From positions 1 to 64,000 of the forward strand of contig SADC01001315.1 in assembly GCA_004194705.1 (NCBI GenBank): a stretch of 64,000 nucleotides of DNA, in the 5' to 3' direction. Under the pieces are notes generated by a model, which saw only the letters and a list, made by a program, of their open reading frames with translations, did no database searches and was not told the DNA's origin. Both the position numbers and the translations under genes were made by a program. Origin of the DNA: Ditylenchus dipsaci (Eukaryota > Nematoda > Chromadorea > Rhabditida > Anguinidae). Position 1 is the first letter of the stretch, and each line of letters begins with the position of its first letter. This document shows, piece by piece, positions 24,901 through 35,822 of this stretch.

Positions 24901-27900
24901 GCAGACAGCGACAAAAATTTTGAGTTCTAGGTCAAAGAAAGCCGAAAAACCACGAAAAAACGCCAATTTTGGTTGCTACAATTCTCGGTTTTGTTAGTCA
25001 AGAGCCAAATCTGATTATTATGACCTCATGTTACTTTTTGATTTTACGTCTAATAGTGATGTTTTGAAAAGATAGACTATAAAAAGCAATTTCTTTTAAA
25101 ATGAACAAAAGTAGGAAAAACCTAGATTTTCGGTCATTTTAAAAGAAATTGCTTTTTTAAAAGTCCAAATCTTCCCACCCAGATTTTCAAAAATTATTCT
25201 GTTGAATGGGTCTTGTATCTCTTGAACTGCCTACAAGACAGCATTAAGCTGTTTGTTAAAACGCTAAATCCTGAATTAAAATTTTGACTAGTTAAAATGA
25301 TGAAATACGTGTCAACTATTCAAAATGGCGTCACTAGTGTTTGGATTCAAATGCCGACTTTTGTAAAAAATCCGAAAAGCCGACAGCTCACCGACAGCTC
25401 ATTTGAACAGGAATAAAAGAGCTACAAAATGGTGTATTAAGAATAATTTTTTAAAATAAATTTTATGCTTAAACATAAGTTTAAAAAAACGATTAATAAT
25501 ATGCATCAACCCAATAGAAAAATTAAGTCGGCGGTGAATTGTCGTAGACGGTGAAATGTCTCGTGGTGAAGTATCTTGCGGTGAAATGTCGTAGCCGGTG
25601 AAATGTCGTATACCATTTTTTTGTCCAAAAAAGCATTTTTTTATCACGGGATTGAAATTTGCAAATTTTAGTTTTTTTCTTCCCAGATCCACTTCTTTTA
25701 CCCCAGATTTAGCTAAAAAGCGGAGGAATAGAGCGCTTTGAAAAAAAGACGATTCCCATACAGTCAATTTCCTCAAATTTGTTCCCGCCTAAGGTCCGAC
25801 TGCTTTTTTAGCTCGATTTTTGAAGTGTTTGACAAACCTGATTTTGTCAACTAGTCCTAAAAACAATGTGTCGAATTGGAATAATCGGAAATAAAAGTTT
25901 TCGTGGCAGGACCCCAAATTTAAAACATTTAAGAATTAGGCAAAAAATGACTGAAAATTATAAACTTTATAAACTGTTTGTTTTATACCGAATTTGCGTG
26001 GTATTGCAGCAAATTTGGGCTTAAAGAAAGCTGAGATTTAGCGCTACCAACTGAGAAGTTAAATTGGTGTTGCTATATAAAATTTTGAGTTTCAAGCCAC
26101 AAAATAACATGTGTTAAATTTCCTCCTTTTGCACTTTGTAATTTTAATTGTTAAATTTTCAAATTTTTCGTTTATTCGAAAATAATCCAACAACTTTGTA
26201 GAGCAAGCTTCAGGCTATCCGATGCAACTTATAAAAGAAAACTGAGGCGTAAAAATTTTTGAAATTCCCTAAGGGCCGAAGTTTTTCCTGATTTTTGTGC
26301 TCGGAAAATTTCCTCAGTTTTATAACTACATTACATTATAGGGTTGTCAAACGTTCGAAATTTTCGAACGTTCGATTCAACGAACATTCGAAGTTCGAAA
26401 ATTTCGAGAGTTTCGGTTCGATTCAAAGTTCGAGTTTGAAAATTTTCGGCCACGGTTAAGAACAAGCACCCCACTCGAGTAAAGAACAAGCACCCAAAAA
26501 AATCAATAGGGGGGACCAAGGCAAAAAAAAAAGATGCCTTGGTCCCCCCCGTTGATTGTTTTTATTTTTTAAAATTTTTTGCCTTGGTCCCCCCTATTGA
26601 TTTTTTTGGGGTGCTTGTTCGTTACCTGTGCCAAATTTTCGAACGTTCGATTTGAAAATTTGGTTTTTTTTCGAATTTGAACTTCAAAACGACCTCAATC
26701 CATTTTCGATGTCTTTTTTTATGATGCTGCGCATGTTTTGGTCAAATCTTTTTCGTGTTTCTAAGTTCTTATTGAAAGTATTTGGTAGGAAGTTCGATAT
26801 ATTTCGAACGAACGTTCGGTTCGAAATTCGGGTTCAAAATTTTCGAACGAACGTTTGGTTCGAAGTTCGGGTTCGAAAATTGTCGAACAAACGTTCGGTT
26901 CGAAGTCCAACGTTCGAAAAAATCTCGAATATTTCGACAATGTTCGAAATCGAACGTTCGATTCGACAACCCTACTGCATTATTAGTCATATTTTTAAAT
27001 TTTTATAACTCAAACTTTTTAGCTTAAAAGGAAGCTTTAAGTTTGAGCTGTGTTATTTTTACGCCCCAGTCTCTTTATAATCGGATAGCCCGAAGCTTGC
27101 TCTACAAAGTTGTTGGATTTAATTTTAGAATAAGCAAAAAAATTTGAAAATTTTCATAATTCTATAACAAGGGTCATTTTCTATCACAAAAATCAGAAAG
27201 ACTTCGGCCCTCAGGGAATCTTGAATTTCGTTATGACTCACTCAAGTTAAAAATTGCATCGGATAGCCCAAAGCTCATTCTACAAAGTTGTTGGGTTTAA
27301 TTTTAGAATAAGCAAAAAATTTTAAAATTTAACAATTAAAACTAAAAGCTGCAAAAAGGGGGAAATTTAACCCACGTTATTTTGTGGCTTAAAACTCTAA
27401 AATTTTATGTAGCAATACTAATTTTACTTTTCATTTGGTAGCGCTAAATCTAAGCTTTCTTTTAAGCCCAAATTTGCTGCAATACCACAAAAATATATCC
27501 CTTTGAAAAAAACAAATAATGTTTCAATTTGCTTATTCTTTATTTGCCTAATTCTTATATGTTTGAAAGTTAGGGTCTTGCTACGAAACCCCAACCCGAG
27601 TTTTCGCCAGTTTGACCCATTGTAATCGTTTAGATACTCAAAATTGCGCACAGATACACATTTAATGTCATGAAAAGAAAAAAAATTGAAAAAGTATAAA
27701 ATTTCAAAACACAGAGCGCCACAACCCATTTCCTATTTTTTTCAATTTGACACACCGTGTAAAAGTCGAAAGGATTGAGATTCTGTCGGTCGTTCTTGTA
27801 AAGTCGTTCTAGGATGCCGATAGGGATTGTTTAGGTATACCAGAATATCACACATTACTTTCAATACCGAAAATATTCGAATAAGTCGATACTTTTCAAT

Positions 27901-30900
27901 TCAAATGTTCATTGTCTCCAGGGCAATTTGAAATATGACAGTCAATTATACGTTTAAGAGCACTTCTACATGCAATTTGGGTACGCTGATCACAAAATCT
28001 GGTGTCAGAATTCTATTCTTTTCTTGTAAAAAAAATTTACGTCAAAAGCTGAAAAGAGTTAGGACGACTTGAAAACTTCAAAGGTCATTTTCGCCATCTT
28101 ACCCTAAGCCATTCACAAGAAATTTTTACATAATTTGAAAGCCAGGGAGTTTAGCTTTCTGATATCATAAAATTTAGTTTGGTCAGTTAGACAAATATTC
28201 TGAGAAAACTGGATTTTTATGAGAAAAAGTCGAGTTCTGAAAAAGGATTTTTACATAATTACCACAGTTGATCCAACTCTAGCAATCATCACCGAGGCAT
28301 GTAATAGTACTTCTTTAGTCCCCCCCATACTCGGATTTTTTGAAAAGGGACCCAAAACCACCCCCCGAACTCATTTTTCCTGCACAAAAAGATACAAGAA
28401 GCGTTTCTAAACACTTTCTGAATGAGAAAAATAAAAATTTTTCAAAAAAAATTGCCACCCCCCCTTGGGGGTAGATGGTCTTTTTCGGTATTTTAGGTCA
28501 TTTTTGGGTGATTCATCACATTTTTCTTACTGGAGCTGGGCAAAAAGACTTTCTAAATGCATTTTTGACCAAGAGTCTTGCTCGGAATTATGTCTAAGGT
28601 AAGTCTGTGCGCGCATCTCTAACCAACCAAGCCAAAAATCGCTTTTAAATCCTATTATTGATCAATAATTAAAGATTAACCCCTTTTAATCCAGCAAAAA
28701 GAGTAACTACAAAACATTGACGTTGGTGGACAGGGTCATAGCCATTGCTTGACAGTCAGCAGTCAATCGGCTGAGTATTTCACCAGTTTGAGCCTCATCA
28801 AAGAAGGCAATCTCCTGTTTGGTGAGCGACCGGAACAAGTCCTTGCGAATGCGGTTGTTGATGAGACCAGTGGTGTAGCTGAAGCAACCTGCTCTTAGGC
28901 CACCAAACAAAGTGGCAATAATTGTTAAGACAGCCATGACGATGACTGCCTCAAAAAACAGATGGATGTCTTGGCTTGACACAATTAGGGCTATCACTTT
29001 GGCGGTGTACATCGGGATGAATATTCGGGCTGCAAAGACATGAATGTTTAATGATTCTGTCTTTTGAAACTACTCTGTAATCATGAATTACAGACTTTTT
29101 TCGAGTTATCAACTGATTTGAAAAATTCAATAATTAATTCTTGAAAGTGGCATTCCCGTGCGTTAAACTTAAATGATGGCGTAGCTACGTAGAGCAGCAT
29201 TCAGGCATTTACACGAGTCGACTCGGTCGGGGCCGTAATATTTAAAATTCCTAGAGGGTCGTTTCATAAAAAAAATATATACAGTCAAACCTCGATTTAG
29301 TGGCACTCCCAAAGTTCGTTCCTGCCTAGGGTCCGACACTTTTTTAAACCAATTTTCGAAATACTTTATCGATTCTGTTAGCACAGTCTGGTCGCAAATA
29401 TCGTAAGGATTCCGATTTTACCGATCGTTTTTTGAAAAAAAAACAAAATTTGGTTAAAAAAGTAAAACCTCGATATAGTGGCACCTGTTTTTCAAAAAGA
29501 GGTGCCACTATATCGAGGTTTTACTTTTTTAACCCAAATTTTGTTTTATTTTTAAAAACGATCGGCAAAAACGGAATCCTTACGATATTTGCGACCAGAC
29601 TGTAATAACAGAATCGATAAAATATTTCGAAAATTGGGTTGAAAAAGTGTCGGACCCTAGGCGGGAACGAACTTTTGGGGGGTGCCACTAAATCGAGGTT
29701 TGACTGTAATCCTTAATCTTAGCATTTTAGTTACCTATCAAACTCTATTGAGGAATTCCAGAAATTTAGAGATTTAGGAGTTGAATGAAGTAACTATTGT
29801 TTTGTTCTCACTTCTAAATCTCCACATTTCTGAAATTATTCCTTATTTCCTTTAAAGGACCATCGCCGTTGATGACAATGGCCATTTCTGAACACCGATG
29901 GAAATTCGCGAACATCATCAGAGCTGCTGTGATCTCTCAAGTCTTCTCTTCTATCCATTTTCTTTCTAAAAATAAAACTATCCAAGGTACATAGCAAAGT
30001 TCGAGACCAAACAAACAAAGCCTATACTTGTCAGCCAAGATAAAGTTATATGTGGATCGTTCAGCACGATTTAGGCTAAATCTAGACCATGTAAGACAGA
30101 TCTGGACCATTAAGGCGGTAAATATTAAACACTGAGAAAAAAAATGTAGGCCCGAGCAAATTATGGCTGAGCAAATTTTGGTCCGAGCAAATTTTGACGC
30201 GAGCAAATTTCGGCCGAGCAAATTTTGACGCGAGCAAATTTTGTCCGTGTCCGCTTGATTTAACACCGTCAATGCACGGTCACGGGAAATGTATTTTTCG
30301 ATATTTGGCTGAAGTAATACTCCCGATATAACACCACTCTCGAAATAACACGCCGGTGGCCGGTCCCGGGAGAGTGGTGTTATATCAAGAGCAGACTGTA
30401 TTCCTAAAATTCTCTGCACCGGTTTTTTTTTTCAAAACACTCTAAATAACTTGCCTACAGAGTAGACCATCAAAAATACGAAACAGTGATTAGCCACACC
30501 CAGTAGTACAAACAATACTTGACTAGCAACACAATATGGCTCCAGGTGGATGCTCTCAGAGGACTATCTGGCCTGGATGTACCTGGCGCACTAACATTAG
30601 CAGTAGAGACACTGGTTGATCCATTGGCTACACTAGTGACCACTACAGTCTCCACCGAGTGAGCATTCAATCTGGCATATTCCCTTGATCCATGACCATT
30701 GTGTCTAATAACAGCTGGCGGAATGGCAAAGGATGGTTCCAGCACAAACTTCCACATGCACCAGACCGCCAAGAAGCTGGCCACATTCCAGACCAGACTC
30801 ATCCACAATCCTGGATATCCCAACTGCTCAGGAAATTCGGAGAAAGCCAGGATTTTGACTAGGGAAAAGGACAGGTTACAAATTTGCACTCCTAGTAGCA

Positions 30901-31162
30901 CCAGGTTTAAGTGGTGGGTGGAGATGTGGAACATCAGGCAAATGATGGTTGCTATTAGATAAAGGCATCTGGAACCAGACAACAAGATGAATTCAATGGC
31001 ACTAGAGGTTAGGTGGTAGCCACGTTCAAGGGTAAGTTGGGATATAAGGGTGGTGGAATTGAAGCTGAAAGAGGATTGGTAGTATCCAAGACAGGTGATA
31101 GAGATAAGAAGGTCTATAAATAGGTATAGCAGGATTAAACTCCAGAATAGGGCGCGAGGCAT
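18923..31162 (-). CDS. ABC half-transporter, ABCB9/TAP-like, copy A
   Basis: This paralogue of copy B lies directly upstream in the same orientation. Exons on the minus strand: 31162 to about 30457 (start [19 protein letters not shown], several TMD0 helices, then a Ser/Thr-rich linker), 29029-28711 ([12 protein letters not shown] to TLSTNVNV), 24071-23940, 23886-23731, 22382-22215 ([17 protein letters not shown]), 20998-20451 (Walker [10 protein letters not shown], then [13 protein letters not shown] to GEKGIQMSG), 19327-19102 ([18 protein letters not shown], Walker [13 protein letters not shown], then [14 protein letters not shown]) and 19039-18923 (stop). The placed exons total about 790 codons, close to the family length of about 770, and all catalytic motifs are present. 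One-base frame breaks occur near 19190, 20800-20960, 22270-22330, 23798 and 24007. The residues on either side still match the family, so assembly error in homopolymers is likelier than decay. Confidence 0.85.
19453..20245. mobile_element. Inverted-ended element with GACGTTTCGTCACC arrays and the CTAAGGTA core
   Basis: The left part (19458-19562) repeats GACGTTTCGTCACC and GATTCGTCACCCGG. The right part (20180-20245) carries the inverted words GGTGACGAAACGTCC and GGTGACGAATCGGCC. In the middle (19725-19850) is the same core as in the other palindromes, here GTCTAAGGTATGTGTG with GCGCATCTCAACTCCAAGCC. It lies in an intron of ABC copy A. Confidence 0.65.
21145..21770. mobile_element. Palindromic element with poly-C/poly-G ends (copy C)
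   Basis: The arms at 21150-21320 and 21590-21770 are inverted copies carrying CTATATCGACTCAAATCGCC, a C or G run and a GGAGTATACCACC-type end. The half-core at 21470-21555 (GCATCCAGAGTCACTTACCT) lacks the inner hairpin, as if deleted. The motif ACTCCGGTAGGGTCAAATTT at its right edge recurs near 10950. Confidence 0.7.
21805..21930. mobile_element. 126-bp MITE of the GGGCAAA/GCTGCAAAA family with target duplication
   Basis: The ends GGGCAAATCTTTTTTG and, inverted, GGACAAACCTCC are flanked by direct repeats TTTTATCAA (21796-21804 and 21931-21939). The interior repeats CAGCTGCAAAAG-like words in both orientations. It is too small to encode anything. Confidence 0.8.
22535..23315. repeat. 780-bp near-perfect palindrome in an intron of ABC copy A
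   Basis: The sequence runs outwards symmetrically from about 22935. Words such as GAGCTCACTTTTTAAAATAC (22557) reappear inverted near 23270, and CATATCCCAACGC faces AAGATATGGC. There is no core hairpin and no coding sequence. It lies between the exons ending at 22382 and 23731. Confidence 0.75.
23502..23670. mobile_element. 169-bp MITE of the GCGGCAAAA family with target duplication
   Basis: The ends GGGCAATACTTTTTTCTGCC and, inverted, GGGCAATACTGTTTTTGCC are flanked by a perfect 8-bp direct repeat ATTAAATC (23494-23501 and 23671-23678). The interior consists of GCGGCAAAATT-type words. It is the short relative of the 1.7-kb element at 32241-33925. Confidence 0.85.
24190..24522 (+). CDS. Possible three-exon gene for a 53-residue basic protein
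   Basis: Three short exons (24190-24253, 24339-24382, 24469-24522) join in one frame from ATG to TGA. Their splice signals are strong: AATA|GTAAGT to TTTGCAG, and ATG|GTATGT to TTTTTCAG, with introns of about 86 bases. The product begins [16 protein letters not shown], continues [16 protein letters not shown] and ends RIKRGM, so it is rich in Arg and Lys. A start like this could be a mitochondrial targeting sequence, but that is inference. It is antisense within the 4.6-kb intron of ABC copy A. I recognise no family. It could be chance, since three short exons are easily assembled. Confidence 0.4.
24565..24850. repeat. Fragment of the CTAAGGTA-core element
   Basis: GCGCGCACTCACTTACCTTAG followed by an ATGCACATACAGTCTCTTTTTG-like stretch is the right half of the core, then an arm segment (CCAATACAGCCCTAATTCCTT) also found at 14860 and 21347. 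It is a one-sided, truncated copy. Confidence 0.6.
25531..25615. repeat. Tandem repeat, unit GGTGAAATGTCGTAGAC
   Basis: About five 17-bp units with small changes (GGTGAATTGTCGTAGAC, GGTGAAATGTCTCGT, GGTGAAGTATCTTGC, GGTGAAATGTCGTAGCC) lie in an intron of ABC copy A. The surrounding 24860-25500 holds only AT-rich sequence and a small hairpin at about 25082-25156. Confidence 0.6.
25890..27600. mobile_element. Large palindrome split by a hAT-like insertion
   Basis: The left arm (25925-26330) and right arm (27000-27560) are inverted copies. Shared words include GCAGCAAATTTGGGCTTAAA and CCAACAACTTTGTAGAGCAA. A further partial arm copy follows at about 27255-27340. The separate element at 26339-26974 sits between the arms and was inserted into or near the centre. 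Confidence 0.7.
26339..26974. mobile_element. hAT-like element with TTCGAACGTTCG arrays, TAGGGTTGTC ends
   Basis: The ends TAGGGTTGTC and GACAACCCTA are inverted. The flanks TTACATTA (26331-26338) and CTGCATTA (26975-26982) agree at 6 of 8 positions, a worn target duplication. Both subterminal regions (26345-26450 and 26780-26965) are arrays of TTCGAACGTTCG and GGTTCGAAGTTCG words. A smaller palindrome with GCCTTGGTCCCCCC is nested at about 26490-26620. The open frames across the arrays are chance products of the repeat. Confidence 0.7.
28310..28630. repeat. Arm and half-core of the CTAAGGTA-core element
   Basis: C runs at 28320 and 28457 are followed at 28540-28625 by GGAGCTGGGCAAAAAGACTT, then GAATTATGTCTAAGGTAAGT and GCGCGCATCTCTAACC. 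This is a left-half copy just downstream (gene-wise) of exon 2 of ABC copy A. Confidence 0.6.
29279..29711. mobile_element. Pogo/Tigger-type MITE
   Basis: The ends TACAGTCAAACCTCGATTTA and, inverted, TACAGTCAAACCTCGATTTA are identical. The arms run inwards with GTGGCACTCCCAAAGTTCGT, and the body (GATCGTTTTTTG, ATCGAGGTTTTACTTTTTT) is palindromic throughout. Sister copies are at 52188-52621 and 57264-57405. Confidence 0.8.
30146..30248. repeat. Tandem repeat, unit CGAGCAAATTTTGAC
   Basis: Six units of 17-19 bp (CCGAGCAAATTATGG, CTGAGCAAATTTTGG, CCGAGCAAATTTTGA and similar) are followed by a pogo-like end near 30300-30400 (AGTGGTGTTATATC...AGACTGTA). Only one end of that element could be identified. 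Confidence 0.55.
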
Positions 31163-31679
31163 GGCTACTCTGAAAATTGGGGCTGGCTAATTAACTGCAG
31201 AGTGGACAGCTAGCCACGGTTTTTCTGAAATTTTTGATGGATTTTTGTAAAATAAAAGTACCCACTGATGTGCAAACACTTTTCTGATGCCTGCTAGCAG
31301 CTAAGATTCACTCAGCAATACGAATCACAAAAAATAACTGAAAAAAGATACTCGGCCACCGATATATGAACCTAAGTTGGAGTGTCAACATTTTGAATGG
31401 CGACCATCTTTTTGAATTATGTCTCAGCAACCAAGAATTTTTTTGAAAATCTTTTTTGCGATTCAGATTTCTGAAAATTTTATCCACTAGGAAAGGGGCA
31501 TTGGAAACGAAAATCACAAATAAAGGGGTATTTTTATTTAAATATGCATCTGAAAAATCCTTGCGACTTTCCGACCAGACTTTTAAACAAGAAAAGTGGC
31601 TCAAAATTTTTCGGATGTAATGGGATAACGTGGACGCCATGGTTAATTTTGAAAACTTTAAAATTATAACAGTGTAACT

Positions 31680-32200
31680 TTTAAAATGGATGGGAAAGCA
31701 AAAAGAAACACGAAAGGGCTATTATTGCTCAACTGTGGACTGTATGAGACTATCAAATTTTTAGATAGCCAGCCAATCTGTGGAATAATCACCACTGCAC
31801 TTTCATGTAGCAGAATTGTAATCAGCAGTGTTAACTATGTGTTGACAGTAGTGGATGTGGAAAGAGTTGCTGAATCACTAACTCACCCAACCTAACTAGC
31901 ATATGTTGTTGTTACTGGTGATTGGTGCATGAACTCTTAGGAAAACTTCCCTCTTCTCCTAGTCAATGGACATCAAAAACAACCCCTGAAATTGCTATTC
32001 GAATTTACCGCCTTATGAATGCTTCCTCAGACTTTCTTCTCAGAACATTAAAACATTCTAATCATGTATGTAGACTGCTGCTAATGTTCCACCTACCGCA
32101 GAAATGCATTTTTGCGTCAAAACGAGGAAGGTCAGTTAAAATGTGTCTTGAATGTAATAAAGTGCTATTTTCCCAGATCTTTTAGGAAGACGGGAAAAAA
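31680..32200 (+). other. Candidate exon, unrecognised
   Basis: An open frame at about 31922-32145 encodes VHELLGKLPSSPSQWTSK, then RIYRLMNASSDFLLRTLKHS, and meets a GTCAGT-type donor after CGAGGAAG. Codon use and composition look protein-like, but I recognise no family and saw no partner exon. It lies upstream of ABC copy A on the opposite strand. Confidence 0.2.
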
Positions 32201-32240
32201 CTACATAATCACCTAATATGAGGACGAATATCTCCAGTTA

Positions 32241-33925
32241 AGGGCGAAAAACTTTTCTTGCAGCAGAAATACTTTTTTTGTCGTAAAATCACTTTTTTTA
32301 GCTGCTAATTTACTTTTTCTGCAGCAAATAAATATTCCGCGACTATACTTTTTTTGCCGCTAATTTACTTTTTTTGCCGCAACTTTTCTCAATTTTGTCT
32401 TCACTTTACTTTTTCTGCAGCCAAATCACTTTTTTGTCGCTAATTTACTTTTTTCTGCCGCAAATAAATTTTTCGCCAATTTACTTTTTTTGCCACTAAT
32501 TTACTTTTTATGCCGCTAATTTACTTTTTTCTGTCTACAATTTACGGGAGTTAGGGGCATTGTTGATTTACAATTTCAAGATTTTTCAGGGGTTGAAATA
32601 TAATCCTACCGGGGGATTAATAGAGCATATACGGTATACGCATTCGCTTATTTAAAAAAAAAGATGTTTTTATTTTTTCTGTATCTCAAATTTCCGTTAA
32701 GAGTCTGTTGAAGTTTTTATTTCATCCTTTGAAATATTTTCACGCTAAATGTTTTCAATTCACAAAAAGGGGAATAAAGGCATCTTTTTGTTCAAAAAAG
32801 CGCATATGCGTGTAAAAACATATTTCTGATATTTTGTGCAAAGTGCAAAAGAGTATTTCTTCTTTGTTTACAAAGGCATCAATAAAGTCCAAACAAAAAA
32901 TTGTCAACAGATTGATTTAACTTATCACTAAGAAAAAAGGCTTTGGTCTTAGTATTTATTGTTTTATACAAAAAAAATATCTATAAAATATATCAAAAAA
33001 TACCATAAATATCATCTTGATCACCATAACCAACTGAATCAACCCGAAAGACGAAAAATGTACGGTGGAGATGGGTGCCCTCATGCCTAAACCAAAGTAG
33101 GCCTAAAAAACAAAATTGGCCCTAGTATAGAATATCCCCTCCCCGAAAACTTATGCTTTTTAAAACATAAGTAAAGAGCACCCAAATATATGTTACAGAC
33201 CTCGGAAAATATGCCTAAAACTATTTTTAGTCATAACTTCCGTACGCTGGCCTGCCTCTAAGCCTAAGACTAAGCTTAAAATAAATTGTTTCAAAGAGTT
33301 GTTACAGCAACTTTAAAAGAGTTTGGTTCGGGGGTATGGTACTCTGTACTCTATACTAGCGCCACAAAATTGTTAGTAATGAAAAGAAAAATAGTTTTTG
33401 TGTTAAAACTGAAATACTTTTCTTAACTGATGTATATCACTTCTTTATCATTAAATTCATGCATAAATTTACGCAATAAAGCTAGCAAAAACATTGATGG
33501 ACCTTTTGTTATGTACTTGTTATGTACTTGTTGTGTACAAAAGTAATTGGAAAAAAATGCTAATAGTTCAGAAAAAACAACAACTTTCTTTGTGCTTTGT
33601 TTTTAATGTGTACAGAAAATAGTCTTTGTTTATAATTTGAAATTTAATTGAATTTTTTAAACATTATTTACTTTTCGAAAATACGACATGAAAAAGTAAA
33701 TTTACAGTACAAGAAAGTAAATTGTAGACAGAAAAAAGTAAATTAGCGGCATAAAAAAGTAAATTAGCGGCAAAAAAAAAGCATTTTGCTGAAAAAAGTA
33801 TTTATGCGGCAATAAAAAGTAAATCGGCGACAAAAAAAGTATTTCTTCGGCAAATTTTTTTTGAGGCAAAAAAAAGTAAATTTGCGGCAAAAAAAGTCTT
33901 TTTGCGGCAGAAAAAAGGTTTGCCC
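32241..33925. mobile_element. hAT-like element with GCGGCAAAAAAAGTAAATTA array ends
   Basis: A perfect 8-bp direct repeat TCCAGTTA (32233-32240 and 33926-33933) brackets ends AGGGCGAAAAAC and, inverted, GGGCAAACCTTTTTTC. The left 300 bases and right 230 bases are tandem arrays of an 18-20 bp unit of the type GCCGCTAATTTACTTTTTTT, inverted relative to each other. The 1.15-kb interior shows no transposase; it contains CCGTACGCTGGCCTGCC, a word repeated near 39410 and 43710. Confidence 0.85.
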
Positions 33926-34034
33926 TCCAGTTAATACACCGGTCAGAACAGGGATGAGCTTTTGCGTCTATTTATATATAAACTAGTTTTTTGTTAGACG
34001 CATTTCACGTCTAGATAAAGCCTATTTAGTTTGA

Positions 34035-34505
34035 ATAAGTCTATTTAGACGTACGTCTATTTTAGACGTAAAGTCTATTTAGACGTAAAAGTCTATTTAG
34101 ACGTACGTCTATTTTAGACGTAAAGTCTATTTAGACGTGAAGTCTATTTAGACGTACGTCTATTTTAGACGTAAAGTCTATTTAGACGTGAAGTCTATTT
34201 AGACGTACGTCTATTTTAGACGTAAAGTCTATTTAGACGTAAAAGTCTATTTAGACGTACGTCTATTTTAGACGTAAAGTCTATTTAGACGTGAAGTCTA
34301 TTTAGACGTACGTCTATTTAGACGTAAAGTCTATTTAGACGTGAAGTCTATTTAGACGTACGTCTATTTTAGACGTAAAGTCTATTTAGACGTAAAAGTC
34401 TATTTAGACGTACGTCTATTTTAGACGTAAAGTCTATTTAGACGTGAAGTCTATTTAGACGTACGTCTATTTTAGACGTGAAGTCTATTTAGACGTAAAA
34501 GTCTA
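34035..34505. repeat. Subterminal array of the AGTCTATTTAGACGT unit
   Basis: About 27 copies of a 16-18 bp unit, built around the self-complementary words AGACGTACGTCT and TCTATTTAGACGT. The matching inverted array at 38610-38790 in the right terminal repeat is much shorter, so the arrays have changed length independently. Such arrays are plausible multiple binding sites for the transposase. Confidence 0.85.
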
Positions 34506-34596
34506 ACAGAAATTTATTTGAATTTAGCTTTTTTATACCACTTTTTTGTGCTCTTGTTGTTCAAACAAGTCAAAATTATATTATGGCAATCAGCAC

Positions 34597-35822
34597 GGCG
34601 TAGGGGCGTTTGCCCCTTTTTTCCATTTGTGGAAAGAAAGGGCCAAACGACTTACGTAAGTCGTTTGGCCCCTTTTTTCCACTTTTTTAAATACGCGCCT
34701 TTTTTAGTTTATTGGTTTTTTGCAGTTTGTTGTTCTTTTATTATTATTTTCTTGAATAATCGTCATGAACTAATTTTTATAAGACTTTTAAGCCTCAGGG
34801 TGGATAGGGAGTTTACCTGGTACCTCCTCTAAATGGGTATCCACCTCTAAAATCCAAAATTTTGGATTTAGCTGAAACTAACTAAAAGTCATTCTACCCT
34901 ATCCATAATCGTGTTGCAAACACGGTTTGATAATGCTAAAACAGCAATTTGACTTGCAGGAGCCCCAGTTCTGCGTTAATCACGTATCTCGAAGGGTAAC
35001 CAGGTGGTGCTCAGGTTGTTCTACCTAGGTAACGGTATTCTGGTGGGAATGCCTCGGTAGTAGTAGCCAGGCAGTGTTACCCAATGCTCAAATGGTTTAG
35101 GTGGATGAAGATACCTGGAGACGAATGGATACCTCTGGTAAGTGGATACCCAGGCAGATAGGTCGAAATGAGGAAGTTAACTGGTTGGTCTACTCAGTCC
35201 GGCTCCATATCCGGGTACAAGTGGTGGATTTGGATGTCCACCTGGGTCAATTTTTTCTCTCTCTTATTTTTCGGCTTCGAAAAGCTATTACCTTCACTTA
35301 TTCCGATAATCTGAATATACCTTGTGAATTCCAAACTGTCATTTTAGAAAACTCGGAATTACCTTAGAAAATGGCATTTACTATTGTCAAACCTTCTTTA
35401 GAATTCTCGAATTACTGCAAAAAACAGATTTCGGAAACCCAAACACATAAAGAAAATATTTTCACCAAATGGACGACCATTTGGTTGGGTTGGTGCATAA
35501 ATCATCGAATAAAACAGATGCTGGATTATAGAAAAACATTTTTAAGTGATAAGATTTGTCACAAGAAAAAAAGATTAATTTGAAAATCTTTGCTGAGGAA
35601 TTTAGCGGCCAGAGGGTGAATTCACAGTAGGGAAATTTACCAGAAGGAGTATACACCTCGGAAAAATTTACCTGCAGCCAAGACTATGAAAGCACAAAAA
35701 CAATAAAAATAAATAAGAGACGCGAATTTGAAAAAGTGGAAAAAAAGGGCCAAACGACTTACGTAAGTCGTTTGGCCCTTTTTTTCCACAAATGGAAAAA
35801 AGGGGCCTGAAGGCTACGACCC
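34597..35822. mobile_element. Nested 1.2-kb non-autonomous element, hAT-like
   Basis: It is inserted in the left terminal repeat of the larger hAT element. The host sequence is interrupted exactly at a duplicated ATCAGCAC (34589-34596 and 35823-35830). The ends GGCGTAGGGGC and, inverted, GGGTCGTAGCC are followed on both sides by a long hairpin built on AACGACTTACGTAAGTCGTT next to GGCCCCTTTTTTCC. No transposase is seen; its open frames match nothing I know. Confidence 0.85.

Noticed and set aside
26628..27027. Open frames of 73-126 codons
   Set aside because: They run through TTCGAACGTTCG arrays of a mobile element and show only repeat-encoded residues such as RTFGSKFG.
29937..30419. 160-codon minus-strand open frame
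   Set aside because: It crosses the CGAGCAAATTTTGAC tandem repeat and a pogo-like end; no domain pattern was seen.
34035..34505. Regular short repeats that could suggest a CRISPR array
   Set aside because: Units are contiguous without unique spacers, are palindromic, and form the mirrored end of a hAT element in an animal genome.
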